Source: Mycobacteroides chelonae
Lineage (GTDB): Bacteria; Actinomycetota; Actinomycetes; Mycobacteriales; Mycobacteriaceae
Assembly (NCBI GenBank): GCA_014204435.1
Contig: JACHLF010000002.1
Coordinates: 62,001 to 126,000, forward strand
Reading direction: 5' to 3'
Length of the DNA: 64,000 nt
The position numbers and the translations under genes were made by a program. The notes beneath the pieces are model-generated. The model searched no databases. It was not told the DNA's origin and saw nothing but the letters and a program-made list of their open reading frames with translations. Shown piece after piece: positions 27,134 through 35,994 of the stretch; position 1 is the first letter of the stretch, and each line of letters begins with the position of its first letter.

Positions 27134-27844
27134 GTGATCCTGCATCAGATCGCGATCAATCGTGAAAAACAGCCAGATGCTTGGTATGTGAAGATTCCCG
27201 CGATAGCCCACATCGCGACCGCGCCCGTGCGATTGACCACCGGTGTCACCGTGATCGTCGGGGAGAACGGCTCGGGCAAGTCGACCTTCCTAGAGGCGCT
27301 GGCATCCTCTTGGCGCTGGAAACTTCCTGCCGCCGTAAAGCATTGGGGCGCACGATCCAGCGACGAAGACACCGACCTGTACTGGACGTTCACCCTCGAC
27401 GCCGAGCATCCACGACCCAGCGGAGGGTGCTTCCTGCGCGCCGAGGCGATGCATCAGCTGTTCACCACAGTCGACGGACACACCCCGGAACAGATCTTCG
27501 ACGGCAGACTGAACGAGCGCTCGCATGGGGAGTCCTTCCTGGCATTCCTGGCCGAACGCGACATGGAACGCGGGCTGTTCATCCTCGATGAGCCCGAGGC
27601 CGCCCTGTCCTTCACCTCGTCGCTGCAGTTGATGGCCATGCTCGACAGTGTGGTGGCCACCGGTTCGCAGGTCATCATGGCCACCCACTCGCCGGTGCTG
27701 GCGGCATTCCCGGGCGCCACCATTCTTGAGTTCGGTGACGGCGGTGTGCAGCAACGGGAGTGGGCAGACTTGGAAATGGTCGGGCATTGGCAGCGCTTCC
27801 TGACCGATCCACGCGCCTATCTACGGCACCTATTCGAGGCCTAA
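27134..27844 (+). CDS. AAA ATPase, ABC-like P-loop protein
   Basis: A 236-residue ATPase of the ABC/SMC-like AAA_15/21 kind without membrane parts. Walker A is GENGSGKST, the signature-like segment is LNERSHGES, Walker B is GLFILDEPEAAL, and the switch histidine lies in MATHSPVL. I chose the GTG giving VILHQIAINRE, the usual N terminus of this family, rather than longer frames reaching into the pseudogene promoter. No ribosome site is obvious. Proteins of this type occur alone in many bacteria and function is unclear. A 44-codon ORF is coupled to its stop. Confidence 0.82.
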   Translation: MILHQIAINREKQPDAWYVKIPAIAHIATAPVRLTTGVTVIVGENGSGKSTFLEALASSWRWKLPAAVKHWGARSSDEDTDLYWTFTLDAEHPRPSGGCFLRAEAMHQLFTTVDGHTPEQIFDGRLNERSHGESFLAFLAERDMERGLFILDEPEAALSFTSSLQLMAMLDSVVATGSQVIMATHSPVLAAFPGATILEFGDGGVQQREWADLEMVGHWQRFLTDPRAYLRHLFEA

Positions 27845-27978
27845 TGAACGGACTACGCTGCGCGGCAATTGGTTCGGTGCCGGTGATCGCCTTGAGTCCG
27901 ATGGCCGCCGCTGCGGTGATCGCCGTGCTAGGCGGGCCTTCCCTCGCCGTGCTCAAGTACTTCATCGGTCATTGGTGA
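27844..27978 (+). CDS. Small hydrophobic protein, translationally coupled to the ATPase gene
   Basis: A 44-codon ORF whose ATG overlaps the ATPase stop in TAATG. The product is hydrophobic (SVPVIALSPMAAAAVIAVLGG) with one likely membrane helix and an aromatic C terminus (YFIGHW). Its end overlaps the 3' end of the convergent marR gene. I do not recognise it; the coupling is the main support. Confidence 0.4.
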   Translation: MNGLRCAAIGSVPVIALSPMAAAAVIAVLGGPSLAVLKYFIGHW

Positions 27979-28416
27979 TCGGCTGGACTGTGCCGCCATC
28001 CGCCGGGTAAGGCCCTCCAGAATCCGTGCCGCCTCGGCCAGGGTGCGCTGCTCGCCGGCAGGCAGCGTGCTCAGCCACGGATCCAGAACGCCCTGGCGCT
28101 CGGCACGCATGGCCGCCAGCGCCTCACGGCCCGCGACGGTCAGCGTGATACGTTGCGCCCGCTTGTCGGCCGGATCGACACGGCGCTCGACGTACTCGAC
28201 GTCCTGCAACCGCTTCAACTGCACGGTCATGGTGGGCTGGCTGCAGTGGTCAGCCTGCGCCAGATCCGAGATCCGCGCGTCCTCCATCTCCCCGACAAGG
28301 GCGAGCAGTCGCGCCTGCCCGGTGGGCACCGGCAGTTCGGCGTGACTAGATACCCAGCGGTTGAGCCGCGCGATCACAGTCAGAACATCGGCGGTAAGGC
28401 CATCGGGGGTGGACAC
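27928..28416 (-). CDS. MarR-family transcriptional regulator
   Basis: A 162-residue winged-helix regulator. The HTH is RISDLAQADHCSQPTMTVQLKRLQ, the wing VEYVERRVDPADKRAQRITLT and flanking helices form the dimer region. GTG start (VSTPDGL) with GGGAG 4 bases before it; longer frames would cross the divergent gene's promoter. It faces the MBL-Rieske gene across 115 bases, in which CCCT-N5-AGGG could be an operator half-site pair. Autoregulation and control of the divergent gene are inferred from the layout. Confidence 0.85.
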   Translation of the reverse strand: MSTPDGLTADVLTVIARLNRWVSSHAELPVPTGQARLLALVGEMEDARISDLAQADHCSQPTMTVQLKRLQDVEYVERRVDPADKRAQRITLTVAGREALAAMRAERQGVLDPWLSTLPAGEQRTLAEAARILEGLTRRMAAQSSRSPMTDEVLEHGEGRPA

Positions 28417-28531
28417 ACTCCCAACTTTACGTAGGTTCCCTATACAAGGGGATTTCGGCGGAAAAACAGCGGACCTATGCGCCCGTCCGCGCTTTTGGCT
28501 ACCGAAATCCCAGCTCGATAGGCTAGGAGCC

Positions 28532-30085
28532 ATGCGAGTCATCAGTGTCGGCCATGCCGGATTCTTCATCGAGACCGCGGCGGGCAGCATCCTCTGCGAC
28601 CCCTGGGTCAACCCCGCGTACTTCGCTTCGTGGTTCCCGTTCCCCGATAACAGCACCCTGGATTGGGACCGGTTCGGAAACTGTGACTACCTCTACGTCT
28701 CTCATCTGCACAAGGACCACTACGACCCGAAGAATCTGACCGAGCACGTCAACAAGGACGCGGTGGTGCTGCTGCCGGACTACCCGGTGCCCGATCTAGA
28801 GCGTGAGCTCCAGGGCCTGGGATTCCACACCTTCGTCGAGACCGAGGACTCGGTGAAGCATCGGGTAAGTGGCCCCAAGGGCGAGCTGGACATCATGATC
28901 ATCGCAATGCGGGCCCCTGCCGACGGGCCCATCGGCGACTCCGGGCTGGTGGTGTCCGACGGCACCACCACCGTTTTCAACATGAACGATGCCCGCCCCG
29001 TCGACCTGGATGTACTGGCCCAAGAGTTCGGGCATGTCGATGTGCACATGCTGCAGTACTCGGGGGCCATCTGGTATCCGATGGTCTACGACATGCCCGC
29101 CCGCGCCAAGGAGGCCTTCGGCACCCAGAAGCGGCAACGCGGAATGGACAGGTGTCGTCAGTACATCGCGCAGGTGGCCGCCACCTGGGTGATCCCCTCC
29201 GCGGGGCCGCCGTGTTTCCTGGACGCAGAGTTGCGCGACCTCAACGACGACCATGACGATCCGGCGAACATCTTCCCGGACCAGCTGGTGTTCCTAGACC
29301 AGATGCGCCAGCACGGCCACGACAAGGGCCTGCTGATGATCCCCGGCACCGTCGCCGATTTCACGGGTTCCGAACTGAATTCGTTGACACACCCGGTTTC
29401 CGACGAGGAAGCCGAACACATCTTCGGCGCCGGCAAGGCCGCCTACATCGAGGAATACGCCCAACGGATGGCCCCCGTGCTGGCCGCCGAGAAGACCTCC
29501 TGGGCGCCCGCCGAGGGCGAACCACTATTGGGACCGCTGCGCGCCAAACTCGAGCCGATCATGGCGCAAACCGATCAGATCTGCGACGGCATCGGCTATC
29601 CCGTCGAGCTGCGCATGGGAGACGAGACGGTGGCACTCGATTTTCCGAAACGGATTGTCCGTGAACCGATTCCCAATGAGAAGTTCCGCTACGGATTCGG
29701 GATCGCACCCGAACTGGTGCGGACAGTATTGCGGGATGACGAGCCGGATTGGGTGAACACCATCTTCTTGTCCACCCGATTCAAAGCCTGGCGTGTCGGT
29801 GGCTACAACGAATACCTATACACCTTCTTCAAATGCCTTACCGACGAGCGCATCGCCTACGCCGATGGCTGGTTCGCCGAGGCTCACGACGACAGCGCCT
29901 CGATCGCGCTGGCTGGCTGGGAGATCCAGCGCCGGTGCCCGCATCTGAAAGCTGACCTGTCGAAATTCGGTGTGGTGGAAGGGAAAACCCTCACCTGCAA
30001 CCTGCATGGTTGGGATTGGAACCTTGAGAACGGGCGTTGCCTGACCTCCAAGGGCCACGAGCTGCGGTCCAGGAAGCTGGACTAG
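28532..30085 (+). CDS. MBL-fold and Rieske [2Fe-2S] fusion protein (Rv3818-like)
   Basis: A 517-residue cytosolic protein. The N-terminal metallo-beta-lactamase domain carries SHLHKDHYD and later acidic/His ligands (NMNDARP, HMLQYSG). The C terminus has a complete Rieske motif: CPH, then 17 residues later CNLHGW. A mid region (about 200-440) is of unknown fold. The pairing of an MBL hydrolase with a Rieske cluster suggests a redox hydrolase or oxygenase similar to sugar-nucleotide or sialic acid-related enzymes, but the substrate is unknown. ATG preceded by AGGAG. Regulated possibly by the divergent MarR protein. Confidence 0.85.
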   Translation: MRVISVGHAGFFIETAAGSILCDPWVNPAYFASWFPFPDNSTLDWDRFGNCDYLYVSHLHKDHYDPKNLTEHVNKDAVVLLPDYPVPDLERELQGLGFHTFVETEDSVKHRVSGPKGELDIMIIAMRAPADGPIGDSGLVVSDGTTTVFNMNDARPVDLDVLAQEFGHVDVHMLQYSGAIWYPMVYDMPARAKEAFGTQKRQRGMDRCRQYIAQVAATWVIPSAGPPCFLDAELRDLNDDHDDPANIFPDQLVFLDQMRQHGHDKGLLMIPGTVADFTGSELNSLTHPVSDEEAEHIFGAGKAAYIEEYAQRMAPVLAAEKTSWAPAEGEPLLGPLRAKLEPIMAQTDQICDGIGYPVELRMGDETVALDFPKRIVREPIPNEKFRYGFGIAPELVRTVLRDDEPDWVNTIFLSTRFKAWRVGGYNEYLYTFFKCLTDERIAYADGWFAEAHDDSASIALAGWEIQRRCPHLKADLSKFGVVEGKTLTCNLHGWDWNLENGRCLTSKGHELRSRKLD

Positions 30086-30308
30086 CGCGCCACCAGCACC
30101 GGGAACATCTCGTCACGCTCGGTCGAATCCAGCTCGCGCACAACAGCATCGTAGGTTGACGCGCAGGTTGAACACCCGCGACGGCGGTCCCTCCTGCCCG
30201 CCGTTGGATCTCACGATGAAGGTGCGGCCCCCGTGTTCGAAACACCCCAGCGGCGTCAGCCGCTCGATTCCCGACTTGGCGCCGGTGATCGTCACAATGC
30301 GCCCCGCC
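30082..30308 (-). pseudogene. F420-dependent nitroreductase (Ddn-like) remnant
   Basis: The translation IVTITGAKSGIERLTPLGC then HGGRTFIVRSNGGQEG and NLRVN matches the core of the deazaflavin-dependent nitroreductase family. The frame is then lost: continuing in another frame gives DAVVRELDSTERDEMFPVLVAR, the family's usual C terminus. The N-terminal third is missing. One deletion plus one frameshift make it a fossil. The stop overlaps the end of the MBL-Rieske gene. Confidence 0.7.
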
Positions 30309-31126
30309 TAGTGGACGGCGCGCACCCGTTGCCGCAGCTCGGACACCGCATCGAATTCGGTGCTGTACACACGAACCACGGCCTCGTCGCCAGCCTGCAA
30401 ATAGGTGGATTCGCCCAACGGCGTGTACTTGGTCGCCCCGATGCCGATCAGCACGTGCTGGGGGTGCCCGGCCGCCACCATGAGCGCACCCACATCCTCC
30501 AACGGCGTATCCGGCGAGCCTTTTTGGTTGTCCAGCCGCTCGGTGATCCAGTCCAGCAGCACCTCGCCGTAATAGGAGTATCCGAGCAGCGGACTATCCA
30601 CGCCGTACTCGTGCTCCTGACCGTCCGCGGTGTGCAGGTGACAGTTCAGCCGCAGGGTCGCGGTGGGCCCGTCCGGGGTGAGATCGCAGACCTCAAAGAA
30701 CTGTCGCGCGACACCTTTGGACGCAGGACCCCAATTCTTCTTGTGACTGATCTTAGCGGCGTTGGGTCGTCGGATCGAGCAATCATTGAAGGCACCCAGC
30801 GCGAACGGCTCCAGCGAGGCCACGACATCGCCGCGCCAGTTCACTCGGCACGCCAACCCCACCTCGGGTTCGATCTGCAGGTTCAACGGGGTGTCACTCT
30901 CGGGCAGCAACGTCTCGTCCTGCGAGAGCGGAAACTGCCCCAGGAAGCCGTCGTCACGGGGTACATACCACGGGAAGATCCCCTTGGGCGCAATGCCGTT
31001 CGACGCGACGTTCACGAAGTCGGCAGACTCCCCCGCTTGTTCGAGATGGCCGGCGAAGTTCCCCGCCACCCCGAATCCGAACCAGGTACGCAGCTCATCA
31101 AGGTCGATGTCGAGCATCCTGCTCAT
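30308..31126 (-). CDS. Conserved protein, FAH-superfamily-like (DUF5718 type)
   Basis: A 272-residue protein of uncertain function. [11 protein letters not shown], then [35 protein letters not shown] resemble the metal-binding and substrate region of fumarylacetoacetate hydrolase-like proteins (EPEL then NDVSxR then K-rich and GP motifs). I make this comparison by eye and it is not proven. The ATG overlaps the serS stop by ATGA, so it is probably co-translated with SerRS. Longer frames into serS are rejected for that reason. Confidence 0.75.
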   Translation of the reverse strand: MSRMLDIDLDELRTWFGFGVAGNFAGHLEQAGESADFVNVASNGIAPKGIFPWYVPRDDGFLGQFPLSQDETLLPESDTPLNLQIEPEVGLACRVNWRGDVVASLEPFALGAFNDCSIRRPNAAKISHKKNWGPASKGVARQFFEVCDLTPDGPTATLRLNCHLHTADGQEHEYGVDSPLLGYSYYGEVLLDWITERLDNQKGSPDTPLEDVGALMVAAGHPQHVLIGIGATKYTPLGESTYLQAGDEAVVRVYSTEFDAVSELRQRVRAVH

Positions 31127-32379
31127 GTGGGCTCCAACACTTCGGTTCCGACGAAGGGCACCAGCGCCGCGGGCACCCGCACGCTGCCATCGGGCAGCTG
31201 ATGGTTCTCCAGAATCGCAACCAGCCAGCGGGTGGTGGCGAGGGTGCCGTTGAGGGTCGCGGCGGTCTGCGGCTTGCCGTTCTCGTCCCGGTAACGCACC
31301 GCCAGCCGTCGCGCCTGGAAGGTGGTGCAGTTGGAGGTAGAGGTGAGTTCGCGGTAAGCCTGCTGCGTGGGCACCCACGCCTCGCAGTCGAACTTACGCG
31401 CCGCCGATGAACCCAAATCGCCTGCGGCGACGTCGATCACTCGGTACGGCACGTCGATGTGGGCCAGCATCTGCCTCTCCCAGCCCAGGATCTTGTCGTG
31501 TTCGGTCTCGGCATCCTCGGGCTTGCAGTAGACGAAGGCCTCCACCTTGTCGAACTGGTGCACCCGAATGATGCCGCGCGTGTCCTTGCCGTAACTGCCC
31601 GCCTCGCGGCGGAAGCAACTGGACCATCCGGCATACCGAAGCGGCCCCTCGCTCAAGTCGAGAATCTCACCGGAGTGATACCCGGCGATCGGCACCTCCG
31701 AGGTGCCCACCAGGTACAGGTCATCCTCTTCGAGGTGGTACACCTCATCGGCGTGCGCGCCCAAAAATCCTGTGCCGCCCATGATTTCAGGTTTCACCAG
31801 AACCGGCGGGATCAGCAGGGTAAAGCCGTTGGATACCGCGGTCTGCACGGCCAACTGCAGCAGACCGAGCTGAAGCAGCGCCCCATACCCGGTGAGGAAG
31901 TAGAACCGCGCACCGGAAACCTTCGCGCCGCGCTCCATGTCGAACAGGCCCAGCGACTCACCCAATTCCACATGGTCTCGGGGGTTTTCGATGGCCGCGG
32001 GCTCACCGACCAGCTCGCGGAGCGCGAAGTCCTGCTCGCCACCGGCGGGGACTCCGCCGATCACCACATTGCTGATCGCCTTGTGCGCCTCGGTGAACGC
32101 GGCCTCGGTGACCACCTGCTCGGCCTCGGCGGCCTTGACCTGCGCCGCGAGTTCGGAAGCGGCCGCTAGCAGCGCCGGACGCTCCTCAGGCGTCGCCTGG
32201 CCGACCTTCTTACTGACGCCCTTCTGTTCGGCACGCAATGTGTCGGCCGTGGATATGGCAGCACGGCGGGCCGTGTCGGCGTCCAACAGCACGTCAACGA
32301 GTTCCGGATCCTCGCCCCGCAGGCGCTGGGAGGCACGCACCGCATCAGGATTCTCGCGCACGAATTTCAGGTCGATCAC
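31123..32379 (-). CDS. serS: SerS, seryl-tRNA synthetase
   Basis: Class II synthetase, 418 residues. The long antiparallel coiled-coil arm that holds tRNA-Ser occupies about residues 25-105. Motif 2 is [28 protein letters not shown] and motif 3 includes [22 protein letters not shown] start ([10 protein letters not shown]) chosen by family N terminus and AGGG about 9 bases upstream; another GTG three codons earlier is possible. The downstream FAH-like gene overlaps by 4 bases. No tRNA gene was found beside it. Confidence 0.95.
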   Translation of the reverse strand: MIDLKFVRENPDAVRASQRLRGEDPELVDVLLDADTARRAAISTADTLRAEQKGVSKKVGQATPEERPALLAAASELAAQVKAAEAEQVVTEAAFTEAHKAISNVVIGGVPAGGEQDFALRELVGEPAAIENPRDHVELGESLGLFDMERGAKVSGARFYFLTGYGALLQLGLLQLAVQTAVSNGFTLLIPPVLVKPEIMGGTGFLGAHADEVYHLEEDDLYLVGTSEVPIAGYHSGEILDLSEGPLRYAGWSSCFRREAGSYGKDTRGIIRVHQFDKVEAFVYCKPEDAETEHDKILGWERQMLAHIDVPYRVIDVAAGDLGSSAARKFDCEAWVPTQQAYRELTSTSNCTTFQARRLAVRYRDENGKPQTAATLNGTLATTRWLVAILENHQLPDGSVRVPAALVPFVGTEVLEPT

Positions 32380-32418
32380 CAGCAGCACCCTACTGGGGTT
32401 TGTTGTCGCTCCCGCGAT

Positions 32419-32818
32419 TCAGCCCAGTGCCGACCCCTCCGCCCGGACAATCGCCTCGACCTGGGCACGCAGCCCCGCCAGCTGCGCGCGTTGCGCATCG
32501 GTGTATTCGCGTGCCGCATCGTCGAGTACACATACCGTCCCGACGACGTCACCCGCCGCGTCGGGCACAGGGAGCCCCAGATAGTTTGGCGAGACCCAAC
32601 TCGACCTCGTCCTCGTTGCCTCTGAACAGGGCGTCGGCACGCGAGTCCCGTACGAAGACCTCCTCATCGATGGCCACCACGCGCTCGCAGTACAAAGGCA
32701 CTCTGCCCTGGTCATCTCCGGCCTTCTTGCCCACGACCCCAACCGGGTACTGCCCGGCGGCCGCTCCCGCCGTGGCCGCGACAGCCATCGCGCCGGGCTC
32801 CGAGCACATGAGCAGCAC
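32419..32818 (-). pseudogene. GAF-domain protein gene with a frameshift
   Basis: The first part (from GTG at 32818) gives MCSEPGAMAV, PLYCERVVAIDEEVFVRDSRADALFRGNEDEVELG and then leaves the expected path. Shifting frame near 32590-32597 restores PNYLGLPVPDAAGDVVGTVCVLDDAAREYT, the typical second half of a GAF sensor domain. One extra A in the run CCAAAC (reverse strand) would explain it. Whether this is a real mutation or a sequencing error cannot be told here. A small stand-alone GAF protein would result from the repaired frame. Confidence 0.75.
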
Positions 32819-32871
32819 CGATCGAACCTTCAGCGGTCGCGTAACTGCCCGTCAGGCGGCCAGGGTTGCAC

Positions 32872-33333
32872 TCACCGTGAACGCCGGCAGCTTCCGTCGG
32901 CGGCGAACAGGCTCAGGTACTCGCCCTTGCCGAACATCCGTGCCGCACCGAGTGCCGACGGCGTCCCGGCCGTGGGATCAGCGCCTGCCTTGACCAGGAT
33001 CTCGACGATCTCGTCCGAGCCCTTGAACACCGCTCCCGCCAGTGGAGTCCGTCCTTTGCCGTTGGCGCGGTTGACATCGGCGCCGCGCGCGATCAGCGAC
33101 CGCACCGTCGAGGCGTTCCCGTGATAGGCGGCCAGCATGACCAGGGTGTCGCCGGCCTCGTTCGTGAGGTCCACAGGCGCCCCCGCGTCCAGGTAGGCCG
33201 CCAGAGTGGACGCGTTGCCTTCCCTTGCCATGTCGAACAGCTGCGGGGCCAGCGCGGCGACCTGCTCGGCAACGCGGGCCTGATGCTCAGCTTCCCCCGC
33301 CTGGTTGTCCGGGATGTCACGGTCAGGTTCCAT
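32872..33333 (-). CDS. Ankyrin-repeat protein
   Basis: A 153-residue protein with at least three ankyrin repeats (about 30-130): REGNASTLAAYLDAGAPVDLTNEAGDTLVMLAAYHG, NASTVRSLIARGADVNRANGKGRTPLAGAVFKG, SDEIVEILVKAGADPTAGTPSA, each read in segments. A protein-binding role is expected, partner unknown. The start MEPDRDIPD is chosen because a longer frame would run through the promoter and start of the divergent membrane protein gene. Confidence 0.83.
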   Translation of the reverse strand: MEPDRDIPDNQAGEAEHQARVAEQVAALAPQLFDMAREGNASTLAAYLDAGAPVDLTNEAGDTLVMLAAYHGNASTVRSLIARGADVNRANGKGRTPLAGAVFKGSDEIVEILVKAGADPTAGTPSALGAARMFGKGEYLSLFAADGSCRRSR

Positions 33334-33418
33334 CGTTGTCACAGAGTTCAATCTAGCGGCGCATGCGAACAGCATCGCTGGGCTAACCCGCACCGCCACC
33401 TGTAACAATGACTGCAGT

Positions 33419-35095
33419 ATGAGTGACGAAGCCGAACCCACGCCGAAGGTCGAGCCGGACGAGTCCACCCCGGACGAATCCACCGGTGACGCGCCGGGCA
33501 CCGACACATCCGGAGATTCCACCGCCGCGTCGCCGGACTCTGCCACGCCATCCGCAGAATTGCAGGAGAGTGCCCCTGCCCCCGAGGCACCCGCTGAATC
33601 CGTCGAGTCCGCCGAGTCCGCCGAAGCGCCGCAGACGGAAATCCTGGACTACCCCCCGATCGGGGACAACGCTGCGGCATCCGTCGCAGAGTCCGGAAAC
33701 GAAGCACCCGAAGCCGAGAAAACGCACTGGTGGACGGGATTGAAGGAGGGGCTCAAGGAACGCTCCACCCATCGCGCGTTGCTGCTCGTCACCTTCGGCG
33801 GCTTGTTCATCGCCGGTATCACCCAGGCGCTCCCAAATGGCTGGACCTCGGCCGACCGTCTGGTCAACAAGATCGACTCCAACCCGGTGCCGAGCACCGG
33901 CGCGCCCGGCAACAGCACGTTCAACTCGGCGAAGGCGGGCGAGTGCCTCAACTGGCCGACGCCGGCCTCCACTAACGACGTCAACGTGGTCGACTGCGCG
34001 AACGATCATCGCTTCGAGATCGCCGAGTCCATTGACCTGCGTACTTTCCCGGGCGCGGAGTACGGGCCGGATTCGAAGCCACCCACCATGGGCCGCATCC
34101 AGGAGATCAGCCAGGAGCAGTGTCAGGTTGCCATCAACCGCTACCTGGGCGATCGCTACGACCCGAACAGCCGATTCACCATGGGCATGTTGTGGCCGGG
34201 CGAAAAGGGCTGGACCGAGGCGGGCGAACGCCGCATCCTGTGCGGCCTCCAGCTACCCGGCGGAGACAACCAGCAACAGCTTTTCCGCGGCAAGGTGGCC
34301 GCGCAGGATCAGTCGAAGGTGTGGCCGGCGGGCACCTGCCTGGGCATCGACTCGACCACCAACCTGCCCACCGAGCTCCCCGTGGACTGCGACAAGGCTC
34401 ATGCCATGGAAATCACCGGCACGGTGAGCCTGGCCGAGCAGTTCCCGGGTTCGGTTCCTCCCGAGCCCGATCAGGACGGGTTCATCAAGGACAACTGCAC
34501 CCGGCTGACCAACGAATACATCGGTAATCCCGATGGGTTCCGCGCCACCACGCTAACGCTCTCGTACAACACGATCACGCTGCCCAGCTGGACGGCCGGT
34601 AGTCGCCAGGTCAGCTGCAATATCGGTTCCACCCTGGGCAATGGCGCCTGGTCGACCCTGGTCAACAGCGCAAAGAGCGGGCAGCTGCTGATCAACGGCC
34701 AACCGCCGGTGCCGCCGCCGGACATTCCCGCGGACCGGTTGAACATGCCGCCGATCCCGCTGTCGACCACTCCGGCTCCCACCCAGCAGCCGACGCAGCA
34801 ACCCACCTACACGCAGCAGCCGACGTACACCCAGCAGCCGACACGGACTCAGCAACCGACCCAGCAGACAACTCAGCAGCCGACCCGCACCTCGGCGCCG
34901 CCGACCTCCTCGGCCACTCCGAACCCCAGCAATCCTCCGGGCAACACGATCGTGACCACTCTGCCTCCGGGTGCGGGTCCGCCACCGCCACCAGCGGGTC
35001 CGCCGATAGACGGCCCGCCCATGGAAGGTCCGCCGATGGAGGGACCGCCACCGGGACAGGCACCTGCAGGGGCCCCGCCACCCGGGCCTGCCTAG
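33419..35095 (+). CDS. Septum-formation-like membrane protein with QPT-rich tail (Rv3835 homologue)
   Basis: A 558-residue protein: acidic Ser/Pro/Glu-rich cytosolic N terminus (1-105), one membrane helix ALLLVTFGGLFIAGITQAL (about 119-137), then an extracytoplasmic region with paired modules containing GECLNWP, CANDHRFEIAES, GTCLGID and CDKAHAMEITG. These cysteine/His signatures match the septum-formation/DUF4190-associated domain. The C terminus is a TQQPT repeat followed by a Pro/Gly-rich tail. It follows serS on the opposite strand as Rv3835 does. Likely envelope-localised; precise role unknown. Confidence 0.85.
   Translation: MSDEAEPTPKVEPDESTPDESTGDAPGTDTSGDSTAASPDSATPSAELQESAPAPEAPAESVESAESAEAPQTEILDYPPIGDNAAASVAESGNEAPEAEKTHWWTGLKEGLKERSTHRALLLVTFGGLFIAGITQALPNGWTSADRLVNKIDSNPVPSTGAPGNSTFNSAKAGECLNWPTPASTNDVNVVDCANDHRFEIAESIDLRTFPGAEYGPDSKPPTMGRIQEISQEQCQVAINRYLGDRYDPNSRFTMGMLWPGEKGWTEAGERRILCGLQLPGGDNQQQLFRGKVAAQDQSKVWPAGTCLGIDSTTNLPTELPVDCDKAHAMEITGTVSLAEQFPGSVPPEPDQDGFIKDNCTRLTNEYIGNPDGFRATTLTLSYNTITLPSWTAGSRQVSCNIGSTLGNGAWSTLVNSAKSGQLLINGQPPVPPPDIPADRLNMPPIPLSTTPAPTQQPTQQPTYTQQPTYTQQPTRTQQPTQQTTQQPTRTSAPPTSSATPNPSNPPGNTIVTTLPPGAGPPPPPAGPPIDGPPMEGPPMEGPPPGQAPAGAPPPGPA
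34785..34900 (+). repeat. TQQPT-coding tandem repeat
   Basis: Imperfect tandem copies of a 12-15 base unit (ACCCAGCAGCCGAC-like) encode TQQP(T)YTQQPT repeats in the membrane protein. A likely spot for copy-number change between strains. Confidence 0.8.
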
Positions 35096-35123
35096 CTGTG
35101 CCCGTCCCCGACACCGTCGCCTG

Positions 35124-35474
35124 ATGCCGGTCCAGATGAGCGAGCAACGGTTCGAAGAGCTCGTATCCGATGCTCTCGACGCCGTGCCGCCTCGACTTGC
35201 CGCCGCCATCGACAACGTGGTCGTCCTGGTCCAGGCCCGTCATCCGGATGATCCCGAGCTACTGGGGCTGTACGACGGGATCGCGCTCACTGAGCGCGAC
35301 AGCTTCTACGCGGGGGCGCTTCCCGACACCATCACGATCTACCGCGAGCCGTTGCTGGACATGTGTTCCAGCGAACTTGAAGTGGTGGACGAGGTGACGA
35401 TCACCGTGATTCATGAGATCGCCCACCATTTTGGTATCGACGACGAGCGCTTACACCAGCTAGGCTGGGGCTAA
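35124..35474 (+). CDS. Minimal zinc metallopeptidase-like protein (Rv3836 homologue)
   Basis: A 116-residue zincin_1-type protein with HEIAHHFGIDDERLHQLGWG at its C terminus, in which HExxH-x5-D is the metal site. The family is tiny, lacks a signal peptide and is predicted cytosolic; no substrate is established. It is 28 bases after the Rv3835-like gene on the same strand, matching the Rv3835-Rv3836 pair. ATG at MPVQM or the next ATG (MSEQRF) are both possible. Confidence 0.83.
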   Translation: MPVQMSEQRFEELVSDALDAVPPRLAAAIDNVVVLVQARHPDDPELLGLYDGIALTERDSFYAGALPDTITIYREPLLDMCSSELEVVDEVTITVIHEIAHHFGIDDERLHQLGWG

Positions 35475-35563
35475 AGGGGCTGCCAAGGTTTGCTGGAAAA
35501 AAATCCAAAAATCTTGGAGAATGATGGAACCAAATAGAGGGATCCGCCGTCCATCTCTAGTGA

Positions 35564-35581
35564 AAGGGCAAAACTGCCCTT
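35564..35581 (+). promoter_or_regulatory. Small inverted repeat in the leader of the PE-like gene
   Basis: AAGGGCA-N4-TGCCCTT, a perfect 7-base-arm hairpin 38 bases before the start of the PE-like gene. It could be an operator or a leader hairpin. The region just upstream contains an A-rich stretch. Confidence 0.35.
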
Positions 35582-35619
35582 AGGACGACGCGAGACGAGT
35601 GGGGGAAAGGGGACAGAAG

Positions 35620-35991
35620 ATGGCTGACGTACCGGCGCCCGCCCAGCGTGAGGAGATCCGCTGGGACCTGGCTAACCAGCCAGGAACTGTTCTGCAGGTC
35701 GATCCGGATGTGATGAAGGATGCCGCCGTCGAGTACGACGCGATGGCGCAGCGACTGCAGGAAGCTCTCGACAAGCAGCTCGAGACCGCGAAGTTCGGCT
35801 CGGCGGGCCGCGACGAGGTGTCCACCGCGGTGGCGAACGCCTCAGCCAGGACCAACGAGAGCTTCGAAAAGGTCGCCAAGGACGGCATCGAGCAGCTCAA
35901 GCGCATCGCCGAAGCATTCCGGCGTAACTCGCAGGCGTTCGTGGACCTAGAACGACATAACGCCGCCCGTATCAATGGTGTGGGGGAATAG
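35620..35991 (+). CDS. PE-like type VII secretion substrate
   Basis: A 123-residue helical protein. The segment VDPDVMKDAAVEYDAMAQRLQEAL then GRDEVSTAVANASARTNESFEKVAKDG lines up with the PE domain helix-turn-helix, and the end FVDLE fits the spacing of the YxxxD/E export signal with Phe for Tyr. No Pro-Glu pair is at the N terminus, so it is PE-like rather than canonical. GGGGA precedes the ATG. The next two genes encode a PPE-like partner and an EspG-like chaperone, and the three are nearly contiguous. Function beyond pairing with the PPE protein is unknown. Confidence 0.75.
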   Translation: MADVPAPAQREEIRWDLANQPGTVLQVDPDVMKDAAVEYDAMAQRLQEALDKQLETAKFGSAGRDEVSTAVANASARTNESFEKVAKDGIEQLKRIAEAFRRNSQAFVDLERHNAARINGVGE

Positions 35992-35994
35992 ATC

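Noticed and set aside
31123..32400. tRNA-Ser gene near serS
   Set aside because: Looked for T-loop and acceptor-stem patterns in the flanks and found none; the gaps are too short.
34785..34900. Possible CRISPR-like or satellite array
   Set aside because: The repeats are in frame and encode TQQPT units of a membrane protein; there are no spacers.
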